From Pelomonas baiyunensis (GTDB lineage Bacteria; Pseudomonadota; Gammaproteobacteria; Burkholderiales; Burkholderiaceae_C): 64,000 nt of DNA. The position numbers and the translations under genes are program-made. The stretch covers positions 1 through 64,000 of the forward strand of contig NZ_JBIGIB010000006.1 of assembly GCF_043555935.1 (NCBI RefSeq), given 5' to 3'. The notes under the pieces were generated by a model, which was given only the letters and a program-made list of their open reading frames with translations, did no database searches and had not been told where the DNA came from. Of this stretch, positions 1-8,410 are shown piece by piece. Position 1 is the stretch's first letter. Each line of letters starts with the position of its first letter.

Positions 1-59
1 AAACGAGTCAGCGCCGATGATAGTGCGGATTCCCGTGTGAAAGTAGGTCATCGTCAGGC
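1..59 (+). rRNA. 5S ribosomal RNA, 3' part (cut by window edge)
   Basis: The first 59 bases match the 3' half of a betaproteobacterial 5S rRNA as I remember it, including the stretch GCGCCGATGATAGTGCGG and the closing GTAGGTCATCGTCAGGC that pairs with the missing 5' end. The rest of the gene, and presumably the 16S-23S part of the operon, lies to the left of the window. A strong terminator follows within 20 bases, so this is the end of an rRNA operon. Confidence 0.93.
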
Positions 60-75
60 TATTTATTGAAGCCAA

Positions 76-110
76 CCCCCATCAGTGCAAACTGGTGGGG
101 GTTTTGCTTT
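76..110 (+). terminator. Rho-independent terminator of the rRNA operon
   Basis: CCCCCATCAGT and ACTGGTGGGGG form an 11-bp stem with one G-U pair around a 4-base loop, followed by GTTTTGCTTTT. It lies 17 bases after the 5S gene. Confidence 0.9.
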
Positions 111-111
111 T

Positions 112-518
112 GCGGCGCGGGAAATCATGTGTGGGGATATGGGATTAGCTGGGTGCACATATCCCCATGCCCAAAGCCCATCCCATATGCAAATGCGGCT
201 TCTTGATCGTTGCGAGCGGTGGGGACGGCTTGCAAGGGGAATGGTCGACGTTCAATCGATCCTCGCAGTCGCCGGCAAGAACGCGGTCGCGGACGGGTGG
301 GAGCCGGGCGTTCCAACGCCAGCGCTCGTGAGGCCGAGCGCTGCGCCCCCGCAACTCCGGCCTCGCATCAGGTCATTGGCCCGCCCGGGCCGCCCCCGCT
401 CAACCGACTGAACGCGCGCCGCTGTACCGCCCTGTCGAACTGCCTCCCAGCACTTCGCATTTCCCCTCTTGCGGGAGGCTGCGCACTGACCGACGTTAAT
501 CCCCCGGCGCTAAGGCGC
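112..518. other. Gene-free spacer between rRNA operon and ychF
   Basis: About 400 bases with no convincing gene: open frames here lack ribosome binding sites and family resemblance. The only structure seen is at 129-190. TGGGGATAT (132-140) pairs with ATATCCCCA (159-167), while ATATGGGAT (137-145) pairs with ATCCCATAT (180-188). The two stems share bases 137-140 and exclude each other. No tRNA was seen. Confidence 0.6.
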
Positions 519-545
519 AAAAAAACCGCCTCGTGGCGGTTTTTG
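519..545 (-). terminator. Rho-independent terminator of ychF
   Basis: CCGCC and GGCGG form a 5-bp stem around a TCGT loop, flanked by A-tracts on the left and T-tracts on the right, so it could work in both directions. On the minus strand it lies about 28 bases beyond the ychF stop codon. Confidence 0.8.
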
Positions 546-572
546 GAAAAGAGGCCGTATGTCCCAGTCGGT

Positions 573-1664
573 TCAGACGTTGAACAGGAAGTGCAGCACA
601 TCGCCGTCCTTCACCACATATTCCTTGCCTTCAGCGCGCATCTTGCCGGCATCTTTTGCGCCTTGCTCGCCGCGGTACTGGATGAAGTCGTCGTAGGCGA
701 TGGTCTGCGCGCGGATGTAGCCGCGTTCAAAGTCGGTGTGGATGACCGCGGCTGCCTGCGGGCCGGTGTCGCCGATGCGGATGGTCCACGCACGAACCTC
801 CTTCACGCCGGCGGTGAAGTAGGTTTGCAGGCCTAGGAGCTTGAACGCCGCGCGGATGAGGCGATTCAGACCCGGTTCGTCCTGGCCCATTTCGGCCAGG
901 AACATCGCCTTGTCCTCGTCCTCCATTTCGGAGAGCTCGGACTCGGTCTTGGCGCAGATGGCCACCACCGGGCCGTTTTGCGCGGCAGCGTACTCGCGCA
1001 AACGATCCAGGAACGGGTTGTTCTCGAAGCCGTCTTCCGACACGTTGCCGACGAACATGGCGGGCTTCGCAGTGATCAGGCACAGCGGCTTGAGAATGGC
1101 GCGCTCTTCCTTGCTGAAGTCGATGCTGCGCACCGGCTTGGCTTGGTCCAGCGCGGCCTGGCACTTCTCCAGCACCTTCACCAGAGCGATGGCGTCCTTG
1201 TCGCCGGCCCGTGCGACCTTGGTGTAACGGTGCAGGCTCTTCTCCACCGTGCCGAGGTCGGCCAGGCACAGCTCGGTCTGGATGACCTCGATGTCCGCAA
1301 TCGGATCGACCTTGCCATTGACGTGGATGACGTTCGGGTCTTCAAAGCAGCGAACCACGTTCACGATCGCGTCCGTTTCGCGGATGTGCGACAGGAACTG
1401 GTTGCCCAGACCTTCGCCCTTGCTGGCACCGGCGACGAGACCGGCGATGTCGACAAACTCCACCACTGCAGGCAGCACGCGCTCGGGCTTGACGATTTCC
1501 GCGAGCGCAGCGAGGCGCGGGTCCGGCAGTTCCACGATGCCGACGTTGGGCTCGATGGTGCAGAACGGGTAGTTCTCGGCGGCGATGCCGGCTTTGGTCA
1601 GGGCATTGAAGAGCGTGGACTTGCCGACGTTGGGCAGGCCCACGATGCCGCATTTCAGGCTCAT
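573..1664 (-). CDS. ychF: Redox-regulated ATPase YchF (Obg/OLA1 family)
   Basis: This universal P-loop ATPase of the Obg-related group binds ribosomes and modulates stress responses. The 363 residues equal the usual family length. The G1 motif GLPNVGKS is at residues 9-16, and an NVSE motif stands in place of the GTPase NKxD, which explains ATP preference in the family. A C-terminal TGS domain ends in DGDVLHFLFNV. The frame stays open far upstream, but that extension is antisense to the next gene. The ATG at 1664 begins the conserved MSLKCGIVGLPN and is the real start. It is divergent from the UbiH-type gene across 123 bases. Confidence 0.97.
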   Translation of the reverse strand: MSLKCGIVGLPNVGKSTLFNALTKAGIAAENYPFCTIEPNVGIVELPDPRLAALAEIVKPERVLPAVVEFVDIAGLVAGASKGEGLGNQFLSHIRETDAIVNVVRCFEDPNVIHVNGKVDPIADIEVIQTELCLADLGTVEKSLHRYTKVARAGDKDAIALVKVLEKCQAALDQAKPVRSIDFSKEERAILKPLCLITAKPAMFVGNVSEDGFENNPFLDRLREYAAAQNGPVVAICAKTESELSEMEDEDKAMFLAEMGQDEPGLNRLIRAAFKLLGLQTYFTAGVKEVRAWTIRIGDTGPQAAAVIHTDFERGYIRAQTIAYDDFIQYRGEQGAKDAGKMRAEGKEYVVKDGDVLHFLFNV

Positions 1665-1787
1665 GGCAGGACTTTCTGGTGGAGGCTGCGGCCCTTGGCG
1701 CGACCGCAAAACCTGCGATTTTAGTGGGGCGGTGTTGCCGGTGGCCTTGCGCGCCGCCGGAACGGACCGGCTGCCTACAATCGACGG

Positions 1788-2909
1788 ATGCAAAGCGTGG
1801 ATGTGTTGATCAAAGGTCGTGGTGCCGTGGGCAGTTGCCTGGCGCTGCGGCTGGCTGCACAGGGCCTTCGCGTCGGGCTCACGGGCGGCGAGGCGCCGCC
1901 GAGAGCCGACGATGTGCGCACCTACGCGCTCAACGCGGCTTCGGTCGCGCTGCTGCGTGATTTGAAAGTGTGGGATGCGCTGCCTGCCGACGCCGCGACG
2001 CCGGTCTTCGACATGGTGATCCATGGCGACGGTGAAGCCAAACGTGCGCCGGGGCGCTTGAGTTTTTCGGCGTGGCAGCAGGGGGTGCGCGAATTGGCGT
2101 ACATCGTCGACGCTGGTGCGTTGGACGTGCAACTCGCCGCCGCTGTTCGCTTTTCTCCGCACATCCATCAGGTCGAGGCCAACGTGCCGGCCGATTTGGT
2201 GGCGGTGTGTGAGGGGCGCGACGCAGCGTCGCGCGAAGCCCTGGGAGTGCGTGTCGATGCCCGCAGTTATGGCCACAGCGCTGTGGCGGCCCGCCTCACA
2301 GCCGACCGACCGCATCAGGGCGTGGCGCGGCAATGGTTCGGCCCCTCGGGCGATGTGCTGGCTTTGTTGCCCTTTGACCGCCCCCAGGCCGGGCAGTCGT
2401 ACGGCTTGGTGTGGTCGTGCCCGCAGGAGCGCGCCCAGCACTTGATGGCACTGAGCCCAACGGAATTCGAGGCGGCGCTGCAGCAGACTGCAGGCGCCAC
2501 GCCCGGCCAGTTGCAGTTGGCCAGCGAGCGTGCGAGTTGGCCGCTGACGTTGGCCCGGGCCGATGCCGTCAGCGGCGCGGGCTGGGTGCTGCTGGGCGAT
2601 GCGGCCCACGTGGTCCACCCGCTGGCCGGCCAAGGCCTGAACCTGGGCCTGGGGGACGTTATTGCACTGGCCGCCGTGCTGGCCGAGAAAGAGGCTTGGC
2701 GGCCGTTGGGCGACGAGCGCCTGCTGCGCCGCTATGCCCGCGCCCGCCTGGCCCCGACGTTGGCGATGGGCGAGCTGACCGACGCCTTGCAGCGCAGCTT
2801 CGCCCATCCGTCGCAAGCCATGCGCATGCTGCGCAATCAAGGGCTCAATGCCCTGGACCATCTGCCCCCCTTGAAGCGTTGGCTCACCCAGCGCGCCCTG
2901 GGCCACTGA
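1788..2909 (+). CDS. UbiH/UbiF/COQ6-family FAD-dependent hydroxylase
   Basis: A 373-residue flavoprotein monooxygenase, probably one of the ring hydroxylases of ubiquinone synthesis. The N-terminal dinucleotide motif GRGAVG (residues 10-15) binds the FAD ADP moiety, and the family's second FAD motif, GDAAHVVHPLAGQGLNLG, lies near residues 268-285. Substrate position (C5, C6 or C1 of the ring) cannot be assigned from sequence alone, so no symbol is given. It reads away from ychF, and dsbC follows 24 bases downstream, probably co-transcribed. Confidence 0.85.
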   Translation: MQSVDVLIKGRGAVGSCLALRLAAQGLRVGLTGGEAPPRADDVRTYALNAASVALLRDLKVWDALPADAATPVFDMVIHGDGEAKRAPGRLSFSAWQQGVRELAYIVDAGALDVQLAAAVRFSPHIHQVEANVPADLVAVCEGRDAASREALGVRVDARSYGHSAVAARLTADRPHQGVARQWFGPSGDVLALLPFDRPQAGQSYGLVWSCPQERAQHLMALSPTEFEAALQQTAGATPGQLQLASERASWPLTLARADAVSGAGWVLLGDAAHVVHPLAGQGLNLGLGDVIALAAVLAEKEAWRPLGDERLLRRYARARLAPTLAMGELTDALQRSFAHPSQAMRMLRNQGLNALDHLPPLKRWLTQRALGH

Positions 2910-2933
2910 ACCTTCCTGATCAGGACTCCTTCC

Positions 2934-3656
2934 GTGCTACTTCGTTCCACATTGCTGGCGGCCCTGGTGCTGGGCGCCACGGCGGCTCAGGCCAACGAGG
3001 CGGTCATCCGCAAGGCGATTGCCGAGCGCATGCCCAATGCGCCCAAGATCGATGAAGTGCGCCCAGCGGCCATGCCAGGCCTGTGGGAGCTGCGCATCGG
3101 CAACGAGATTCGCTACACCGATGCGACTGGCACCTACCTGCTGGAAGGCGAGCTGATCGACCTCAAGGCCAAGCGCAACCTCACGGAGGAGCGGGTCACG
3201 CAGTTGAACCGCGTCGATTTCGCCGCCCTGCCGTTCAAGGACGCGCTGATGTGGAAGAACGGCACGGGCAAGCGGCGCATTGCCGTGTTCGCGGACCCGA
3301 ACTGCGGCTATTGCAAGCGCTTCGAGAAGGGGCTGCAGGAGCTGAAGGACGTGACCGTCTACACCTTCCTGATTCCCATCCTCGGCGGAGATTCCGCCGA
3401 GAAGAGCAAGGCCATCTGGTGCGCCAAAGACGGCGTGGGCACCTGGCTCAATTGGATGCTCAAGGGCGAGCAACCGCCCAAGGCACCGGCCGCTTGTGAT
3501 GACGCCGCCATCGAGCGCAATCTGGCGCTGTCCCGCAAGATCCACGTCAACGGCACACCTGCCATCCTGCTGGAGGACGGCAACCGCATTCCGGGGGCCG
3601 TTGGCGCGGTCGAACTGGAGCGGCGCTTGCAGGCGCTCGGCGGCGGCAAGTCCTGA
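2934..3656 (+). CDS. dsbC: Thiol:disulfide interchange protein DsbC
   Basis: Periplasmic disulfide isomerase, 240 residues. A signal peptide (residues 1-20, ending AQA) is followed by the DsbC dimerisation domain and a thioredoxin fold with active site CGYC at residues 124-127. The cis-proline loop (NGTPA) is near residue 205. The start codon is GTG. It would correct wrong disulfides in exported proteins, and the secreted protein at 32.6 kb has four cysteines in its mature part. The next gene starts 4 bases after the stop. Confidence 0.93.
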   Translation: MLLRSTLLAALVLGATAAQANEAVIRKAIAERMPNAPKIDEVRPAAMPGLWELRIGNEIRYTDATGTYLLEGELIDLKAKRNLTEERVTQLNRVDFAALPFKDALMWKNGTGKRRIAVFADPNCGYCKRFEKGLQELKDVTVYTFLIPILGGDSAEKSKAIWCAKDGVGTWLNWMLKGEQPPKAPAACDDAAIERNLALSRKIHVNGTPAILLEDGNRIPGAVGAVELERRLQALGGGKS

Positions 3657-3660
3657 CACC

Positions 3661-4098
3661 ATGAGCCCGGACAACCGTCAACTCGTGCACCGGCTGGGGT
3701 ATGCCGGCCTGCTGCCTTTCGGTTTCGGCGCTGCGCTCACGTGGCTGCTCGGCGGCTACAGCCCGGCGCAGCACGCGTTCGTTGTGGATGGCCTCTCGCG
3801 CTACGCGGCGGTGGTCATCTCCTTTCTCGGCGGCATTCATTGGGGCGTGGCGTTTGCCAAGGGCTTGCCGCACCGCGGTGCCTTGATCTGGGGCGTCAGT
3901 GCCAGTCTGCTGGGCTGGGTGGCGGCACTGATGCCTGCGTACGCCGGGTTGGCTTTGCATGGCGGGGTGTTGATCGCTTGCTATGTGATGGATCGCCGCC
4001 TGTACCCCGTGCTGGGTGTGGCTGAATGGCTGACGCTGCGGTTTCGCCTGACAGCGGTGGCGTCGCTCAGCTGCTTCCTCGCCGCAGCGGGCAGCTGA
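3661..4098 (+). CDS. DUF3429 family membrane protein
   Basis: A small (145-residue) inner membrane protein with about four or five hydrophobic segments and the family-like stretch FLGGIHWGVAF in the middle. Its function is unknown. The ATG at 3661 comes just after the dsbC stop, and its own stop overlaps the start of the M61 peptidase gene (ATGA), so it is translated within the same operon. The same frame is open upstream inside dsbC, but that part is not credible coding sequence. Confidence 0.8.
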   Translation: MSPDNRQLVHRLGYAGLLPFGFGAALTWLLGGYSPAQHAFVVDGLSRYAAVVISFLGGIHWGVAFAKGLPHRGALIWGVSASLLGWVAALMPAYAGLALHGGVLIACYVMDRRLYPVLGVAEWLTLRFRLTAVASLSCFLAAAGS

Positions 4099-5819
4099 TG
4101 AGCGCTGGGCCCCGGTATCGCATCGGGCTGCAGGCACCGGCGGCCCACCGCTTCCAGGTCACGCTGGACGTGCCCGCCCCGGTGGCGGGGCAGCGGGTCA
4201 GCTTGCCGGTCTGGATTCCTGGCAGCTACATGGTGCGGGAGTTCGCCAAGCATCTGCAGGACTTGCGCGCCCACCAGTCCGGTGCCGAATGCGCTTTGAC
4301 GCAAGTCGACAAGGCCACCTGGCAGGTGGCCTGCGCGGCCGACGTGCCGCTGACCTTGACCTACACCGTTTACGCGTTCGACCCTTCCGTGCGTACCGCG
4401 TGGCTCGATGACGCCCGGGCGTTTTTCAATGCCAGCAGTCTCTGCCTGCGGGTGCTCGGGCAAGAACATCGTCCTCATCGCCTGACGCTGGCGGATGTCC
4501 CAGCCGGCTGGCGCGTGGCCACGGAAATGGCAGTGGATGGCGACGGCTACCTCGCTGCCGACTACGACGAGTTGGTCGATCACCCCTTCGAGCTGGGGGG
4601 CCACTGGCAGGGCGAATTCATCGCAGCCGGTGTGCCGCACCGGGTGGTGGTGGCCGGCGCCTGGCCCAGCTTCGACGGGGAGCGCTTGCTGGCGGACGTG
4701 CAGCGCATCTGCGAGGCGCAGGTGCAGTTCTGGGGCGAAGCGCCGTTCACACGCTACAGCTTCCTGCTCTGGGCGGTGGACGAGGGCCACGGCGGGCTGG
4801 AACACCGGGCCAGCACCGCCTTGATCTGCGCTCGGCGCGAATTGCCGACGAGCGCTGAACCCGCCGCACCCAGCGAAGGCTACCTGCGCCTGCTGGGTTT
4901 GTTCAGCCACGAGTACTTCCATGCGTGGAACGTCAAACGCCTGCGGCCGGCCGAGTTCGCGCGGTTCGACTACCAGCGCGAGAACCACACCGAACTGCTG
5001 TGGTTCTTCGAGGGCTTCACCAGCTATTACGACGAGCTGATGCTCCGCCGAGCGGGGCTGGTGGACACGCCCCGCTACCTGCAACTGCTGGCGGCCTCGG
5101 TGCAGTCAGTGCTGGCCAACCCGGGGCGCCGGGTGCAGGCGCTGGCGCAGGCCAGCTTTGAGGCCTGGACGAAGTACTACCGGCCCGACGAAAACAGCCC
5201 CAACGCCACGAGCAACTACTACGCCCAAGGCGCGCTGGTGGCCTTGTGCCTGGACTTGAGCCTGCGCGCGGCCGGGGCCAGTCTGGATGCCCTCATGCGC
5301 CGGCTTTGGCAGCAAACACCTGAGGGCTTGCTGACCGAAGCGGCAGTGCTCGCGGCGGTCGCGGACCTGGGCGGTGCCGACCTGGCCCGTCAGCTGCACG
5401 CGTGGGTGCATGACACCGGCGAGCTGCCCCTGCAGCCCTTGCTGGCCACGGCCGGCGTGGCCTGGCGCGATGGCGCACGGGCCACGATGGCCCAGCGCCT
5501 CGGGCTGCGCGTGCGCGAGAGCGCTTTGACCGGCATCACGGTCACGCATGTGTTGTCGGGCAGCGCGGCGGAACACGCTGGCGTGAATGCCCGCGACGAA
5601 ATTTTGGGCGCCGACGGGTGGCGTCTGCGCCGCCTGGACGACCTGGCCGCCTTGCAGCCTGCGAGCGGTGCACCTGTTCGGCTGCTGCTGAGTCGGGACC
5701 AGCGCCTGGTGGAGCGCGTGCTGACCGTGCCGCCGGCCTCAGCGGCTGCGGGTGGGGTTGCGGCCGGCGTGACCCTGGTGGCCGATCGGCCCGATCCGGC
5801 CGGCTGGCCGGCGGCCTGA
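4098..5819 (+). CDS. M61 family glycyl aminopeptidase with PDZ domain
   Basis: A 573-residue metallopeptidase of family M61. The zinc motif HEYFH is at residues 271-275, followed by WNVKRLRP typical of the family, and the downstream zinc-ligand glutamate is E305 in FFEGFTSYYDEL. A PDZ domain occupies roughly residues 465-560. The N-terminal beta domain contains WIPGSYMVREFA, another family hallmark. I see no signal peptide. The ATG at 4098 overlaps the preceding stop; an in-frame start 72 bases upstream is less likely because it lies inside DUF3429. Confidence 0.92.
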   Translation: MSAGPRYRIGLQAPAAHRFQVTLDVPAPVAGQRVSLPVWIPGSYMVREFAKHLQDLRAHQSGAECALTQVDKATWQVACAADVPLTLTYTVYAFDPSVRTAWLDDARAFFNASSLCLRVLGQEHRPHRLTLADVPAGWRVATEMAVDGDGYLAADYDELVDHPFELGGHWQGEFIAAGVPHRVVVAGAWPSFDGERLLADVQRICEAQVQFWGEAPFTRYSFLLWAVDEGHGGLEHRASTALICARRELPTSAEPAAPSEGYLRLLGLFSHEYFHAWNVKRLRPAEFARFDYQRENHTELLWFFEGFTSYYDELMLRRAGLVDTPRYLQLLAASVQSVLANPGRRVQALAQASFEAWTKYYRPDENSPNATSNYYAQGALVALCLDLSLRAAGASLDALMRRLWQQTPEGLLTEAAVLAAVADLGGADLARQLHAWVHDTGELPLQPLLATAGVAWRDGARATMAQRLGLRVRESALTGITVTHVLSGSAAEHAGVNARDEILGADGWRLRRLDDLAALQPASGAPVRLLLSRDQRLVERVLTVPPASAAAGGVAAGVTLVADRPDPAGWPAA

Positions 5820-5825
5820 GCGGAC

Positions 5826-6944
5826 ATGCGCCGCGTGCGGCCTCCGGGCCTGCTCGTGTTGGCCGTGCTGGGCCTGCACCTGCTGGCCGGTCACGAGGTG
5901 CAGCGCATGCAGGACGGTTGGCGCCGGGACGACACACCGCCCATGCCGCCGCGTATGGCCATGGAATTCACGCAGGCGATGACGCTCAGCGCCCCCCGCC
6001 CGGCGGCGCGCGCGCCTGCGCCGCCACCGGCCCCGCCGGCTGTGAGCCCTGCCGCTGTGGCGCACGGAAACGTCCCGGCCGGTGACACCCCTGCGCCGGC
6101 TGCGTCAGCGCCCGACCGGGCCGCGTCGGAACCGGCCGCCGCGCGCACGCTTCCCGCGCCCACAGACGCGACCACCGAACCCGCCCTGCCCGTCGCGCCG
6201 CAGTCGGCGGCGTCTGCGGCCTCTGCGGCCGCGCCGGACGAGCCCGGGCCCGGGCCCGAGTGGCCGCTGTCCACCCGGCTCAGCTACCAGCTCACGGGGC
6301 ATTACCGCGGGCCGGTCAGTGGCCAGGCCCAGGTGGAGTGGATGCGCAAGGGCAAGGACTACCAAGTGAGCCTGGACGTCAGCGTGGGGCCGGTGTCGCG
6401 CCGCATGCTGAGCCAGGGCACGCTGACCCCGCAGGGCATCGCGCCGCAGCGTTACGACGAGGAAACGCGCGTGCTGCTGCTGGACACGCGGCGCAGCACG
6501 GTGTTCTTCCTGGGCGCCGAGGTGCAGTTGGCCACCGGCGTGCGCGAGCGCGCGGCCTTCGGCGGGCAAGACGCTGCCAGCCAGTTCGTGCAGCTGACCT
6601 GGCTGTTCCTGACCGGCCGCGAGGTGCTGGAGCCGGGGCGGCTCGTGCAGTTCCCGCTGGTGCTGCCGCGCCGCCAATATGCGTGGCAGTACGAGGTGCT
6701 GGGCGAGGAACTGCTGCAAACGCCCATGGGGCCGCTGGCCACCTGGCACCTCAAGCCCACCCGCGTGGCCGTGAGCGGCGACCTGTCGGCCGACGTGTGG
6801 CTCGCGCCCGCCCTGCAATACCTGCCGGTGCGCCTGCTGATCCGGCAGGATGCCGACACCTTCATCGACCTCAACCTCCAAGCTGCGCCGCTGCAAGCCG
6901 CGCCAGAATCGTCCGACAACCCTTCCCGGAGATCCCGTCCATGA
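5826..6944 (+). CDS. DUF3108 domain protein with Pro/Ala-rich linker
   Basis: 372 residues. A short N-terminal hydrophobic segment (about residues 7-22) could anchor it in the inner membrane. Residues 50-145 are very rich in proline and alanine, as in TonB-like periplasm-spanning linkers. The C-terminal part (about 146-360) resembles DUF3108, a beta-rich periplasmic domain of unknown function. The gene begins 6 bases after the M61 gene, and its stop overlaps the start of the enoyl-CoA hydratase gene (ATGA). Confidence 0.75.
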   Translation: MRRVRPPGLLVLAVLGLHLLAGHEVQRMQDGWRRDDTPPMPPRMAMEFTQAMTLSAPRPAARAPAPPPAPPAVSPAAVAHGNVPAGDTPAPAASAPDRAASEPAAARTLPAPTDATTEPALPVAPQSAASAASAAAPDEPGPGPEWPLSTRLSYQLTGHYRGPVSGQAQVEWMRKGKDYQVSLDVSVGPVSRRMLSQGTLTPQGIAPQRYDEETRVLLLDTRRSTVFFLGAEVQLATGVRERAAFGGQDAASQFVQLTWLFLTGREVLEPGRLVQFPLVLPRRQYAWQYEVLGEELLQTPMGPLATWHLKPTRVAVSGDLSADVWLAPALQYLPVRLLIRQDADTFIDLNLQAAPLQAAPESSDNPSRRSRP

Positions 6945-7729
6945 CCTACGAATGCATCATCACGTCCGTCCACGGCGACGGCCCGCGCAAGACGGCGCTG
7001 ATCACGCTGAACCGCCCCAAGGCGCTGAATGCGCTGAACGACCAACTCATGGACGAGATGGGCGAGGCCCTGCTGGCCTTCGATGCGGATGACAGCATCG
7101 GCTGCATCGTGCTGACCGGCTCTGAGCGGGCCTTTGCCGCGGGGGCCGACATCCCCACCATGCTGCCGCACACCTTCGCTTCAGCGTTCAAGAGCGGCCT
7201 GATCTCCAAGAACTGGGAAACCATCCTGCAGGTGCGCAAGCCAGTCATCGCGGCGGTGGCGGGTTTCGCACTGGGCGGGGGCTGCGAGCTGGCCATGATG
7301 TGCGACTTCATCATTGCGGCCGACACCGCCAAGTTCGGCCAGCCCGAGATCAAGCTGGGCATCGTGCCCGGTGCGGGTGGCACGCAGCGCCTGCCGCGCG
7401 CGGTGGGCAAGAGCAAGGCCATGGACCTGCTGCTGACCGCCCGCATGATGGCCGCCGCCGAGGCCGAGACCGCCGGCCTGGTGTCTCGCGTGGTGCCGGC
7501 CGACAAGCTGATGGAGGAAGCCCTGGCCGCCGCGGAAACCATCAACGGCTTCAGCGCGCCCTCGGTCATGCTGATCAAGGAACTCGTGAACCTGGCCTTC
7601 CAGGGCCCGTTGACCGACGGCGTGGCCGTGGAGCGCCGCTACTTCCACGCGCTGTTCGGCAGCCACGACCAGCGCGAAGGCATGGAGGCCTTCCTGGCCA
7701 AGCGAGCCCCGAACTTCGAGCACCGCTGA
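6941..7729 (+). CDS. Enoyl-CoA hydratase (crotonase family)
   Basis: 262 residues, the normal length for a short-chain enoyl-CoA hydratase, which adds water across the double bond of trans-2-enoyl-CoA in fatty acid breakdown. Both catalytic glutamates of the family are present: E116 in GGGCELAM and E136 in QPEIKLGIVPGAGG. The oxyanion-hole segment AFAAGADI is at residues 64-71. It is coupled to the DUF3108 gene by a 4-base overlap, although no functional link between the two is evident. Confidence 0.92.
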   Translation: MTYECIITSVHGDGPRKTALITLNRPKALNALNDQLMDEMGEALLAFDADDSIGCIVLTGSERAFAAGADIPTMLPHTFASAFKSGLISKNWETILQVRKPVIAAVAGFALGGGCELAMMCDFIIAADTAKFGQPEIKLGIVPGAGGTQRLPRAVGKSKAMDLLLTARMMAAAEAETAGLVSRVVPADKLMEEALAAAETINGFSAPSVMLIKELVNLAFQGPLTDGVAVERRYFHALFGSHDQREGMEAFLAKRAPNFEHR

Positions 7730-7918
7730 TTGATTGTTTTTGTGGCGGTGCGGGCGGGTGGGGACTCAAACTATTTGCAAATCGTAAACAGTAAGTTCCC
7801 GCCACCCTAGTGTTTCTACCGAGATCGACTCCCTACAGTTCAGGCCATGGACACCGCGGTCGCGATGTCCGAAAGACCCCCACGCAGGACGTTCCTGCCC
7901 GTACTGAAGGAGCCCGTC

Positions 7919-8290
7919 ATGAGCAAGCTGTCCACCGTCATCGCCGCCGCCCTGTTGATCGCCGCCGGCGCCGCCTCGGCCCAAACCGCCTCGCCGACCC
8001 GCGAGCAAGTCATTGCCGACTTGGTGGCCGCCCGCAACAGCGGCGAACTGGCCGCCATCCAAGGCGAAAAGGGCGTTGAAGTGACCACGCCCGCCACGGC
8101 CAAGGCTGCGGCCGTCGCCACCGTGAAGCTGCCCCGCCAAGCCGTGCTGACCGTCAAGCCGACGGACGTGCGCGTTGACGAAAAGACCGCTGCCGCGCTG
8201 GCCGCTGACCATGGCGAGAACGCCGCCCGCGAACTCGGGGATTTCCCGGCCCCGAATGTGCGTCGCGCCTCGGCCCTGGCCGCTCGCTAA
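7919..8290 (+). CDS. DUF4148-like small exported protein
   Basis: A 123-residue protein with a clear signal peptide (residues 1-22, ending ASA|QT) and an alanine-rich mature part containing SPTREQVIADLVAARNSGEL, which resembles the Burkholderiales DUF4148 family of unknown function. A good ribosome binding site (AAGGAG, 7907-7912) stands 6 bases before the ATG at 7919 and decides this start over an in-frame ATG 72 bases upstream. It is a single-gene unit with its own terminator. Confidence 0.8.
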   Translation: MSKLSTVIAAALLIAAGAASAQTASPTREQVIADLVAARNSGELAAIQGEKGVEVTTPATAKAAAVATVKLPRQAVLTVKPTDVRVDEKTAAALAADHGENAARELGDFPAPNVRRASALAAR

Positions 8291-8329
8291 ACACGCGAAC
8301 GAAACAAAGCGGTTTCAAGTGAACGAAAG

Positions 8330-8353
8330 GCGACCCGAAAGGGTCGCTTTTTT
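8330..8353 (+). terminator. Rho-independent terminator after the DUF4148 gene
   Basis: GCGACCC and GGGTCGC form a perfect 7-bp stem with a GAAA loop, followed by six T. It separates the DUF4148 gene from the xylose transporter operon. Confidence 0.93.
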
Positions 8354-8410
8354 GTTGCCTGCATTCCTAGAATCCGCCGCCCACCCAAACAACCGGGCCT
8401 TGGAGACACG

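Noticed and set aside
85..411. Possible 108-residue gene after the 5S rRNA
   Set aside because: It starts inside the rRNA terminator hairpin, has no ribosome binding site and resembles no family.
1665..2906. N-terminal extension that would make YchF 777 residues long
   Set aside because: It lies antisense to the UbiH-type gene, has shadow-type composition, and the ATG at 1664 gives the exact family length.
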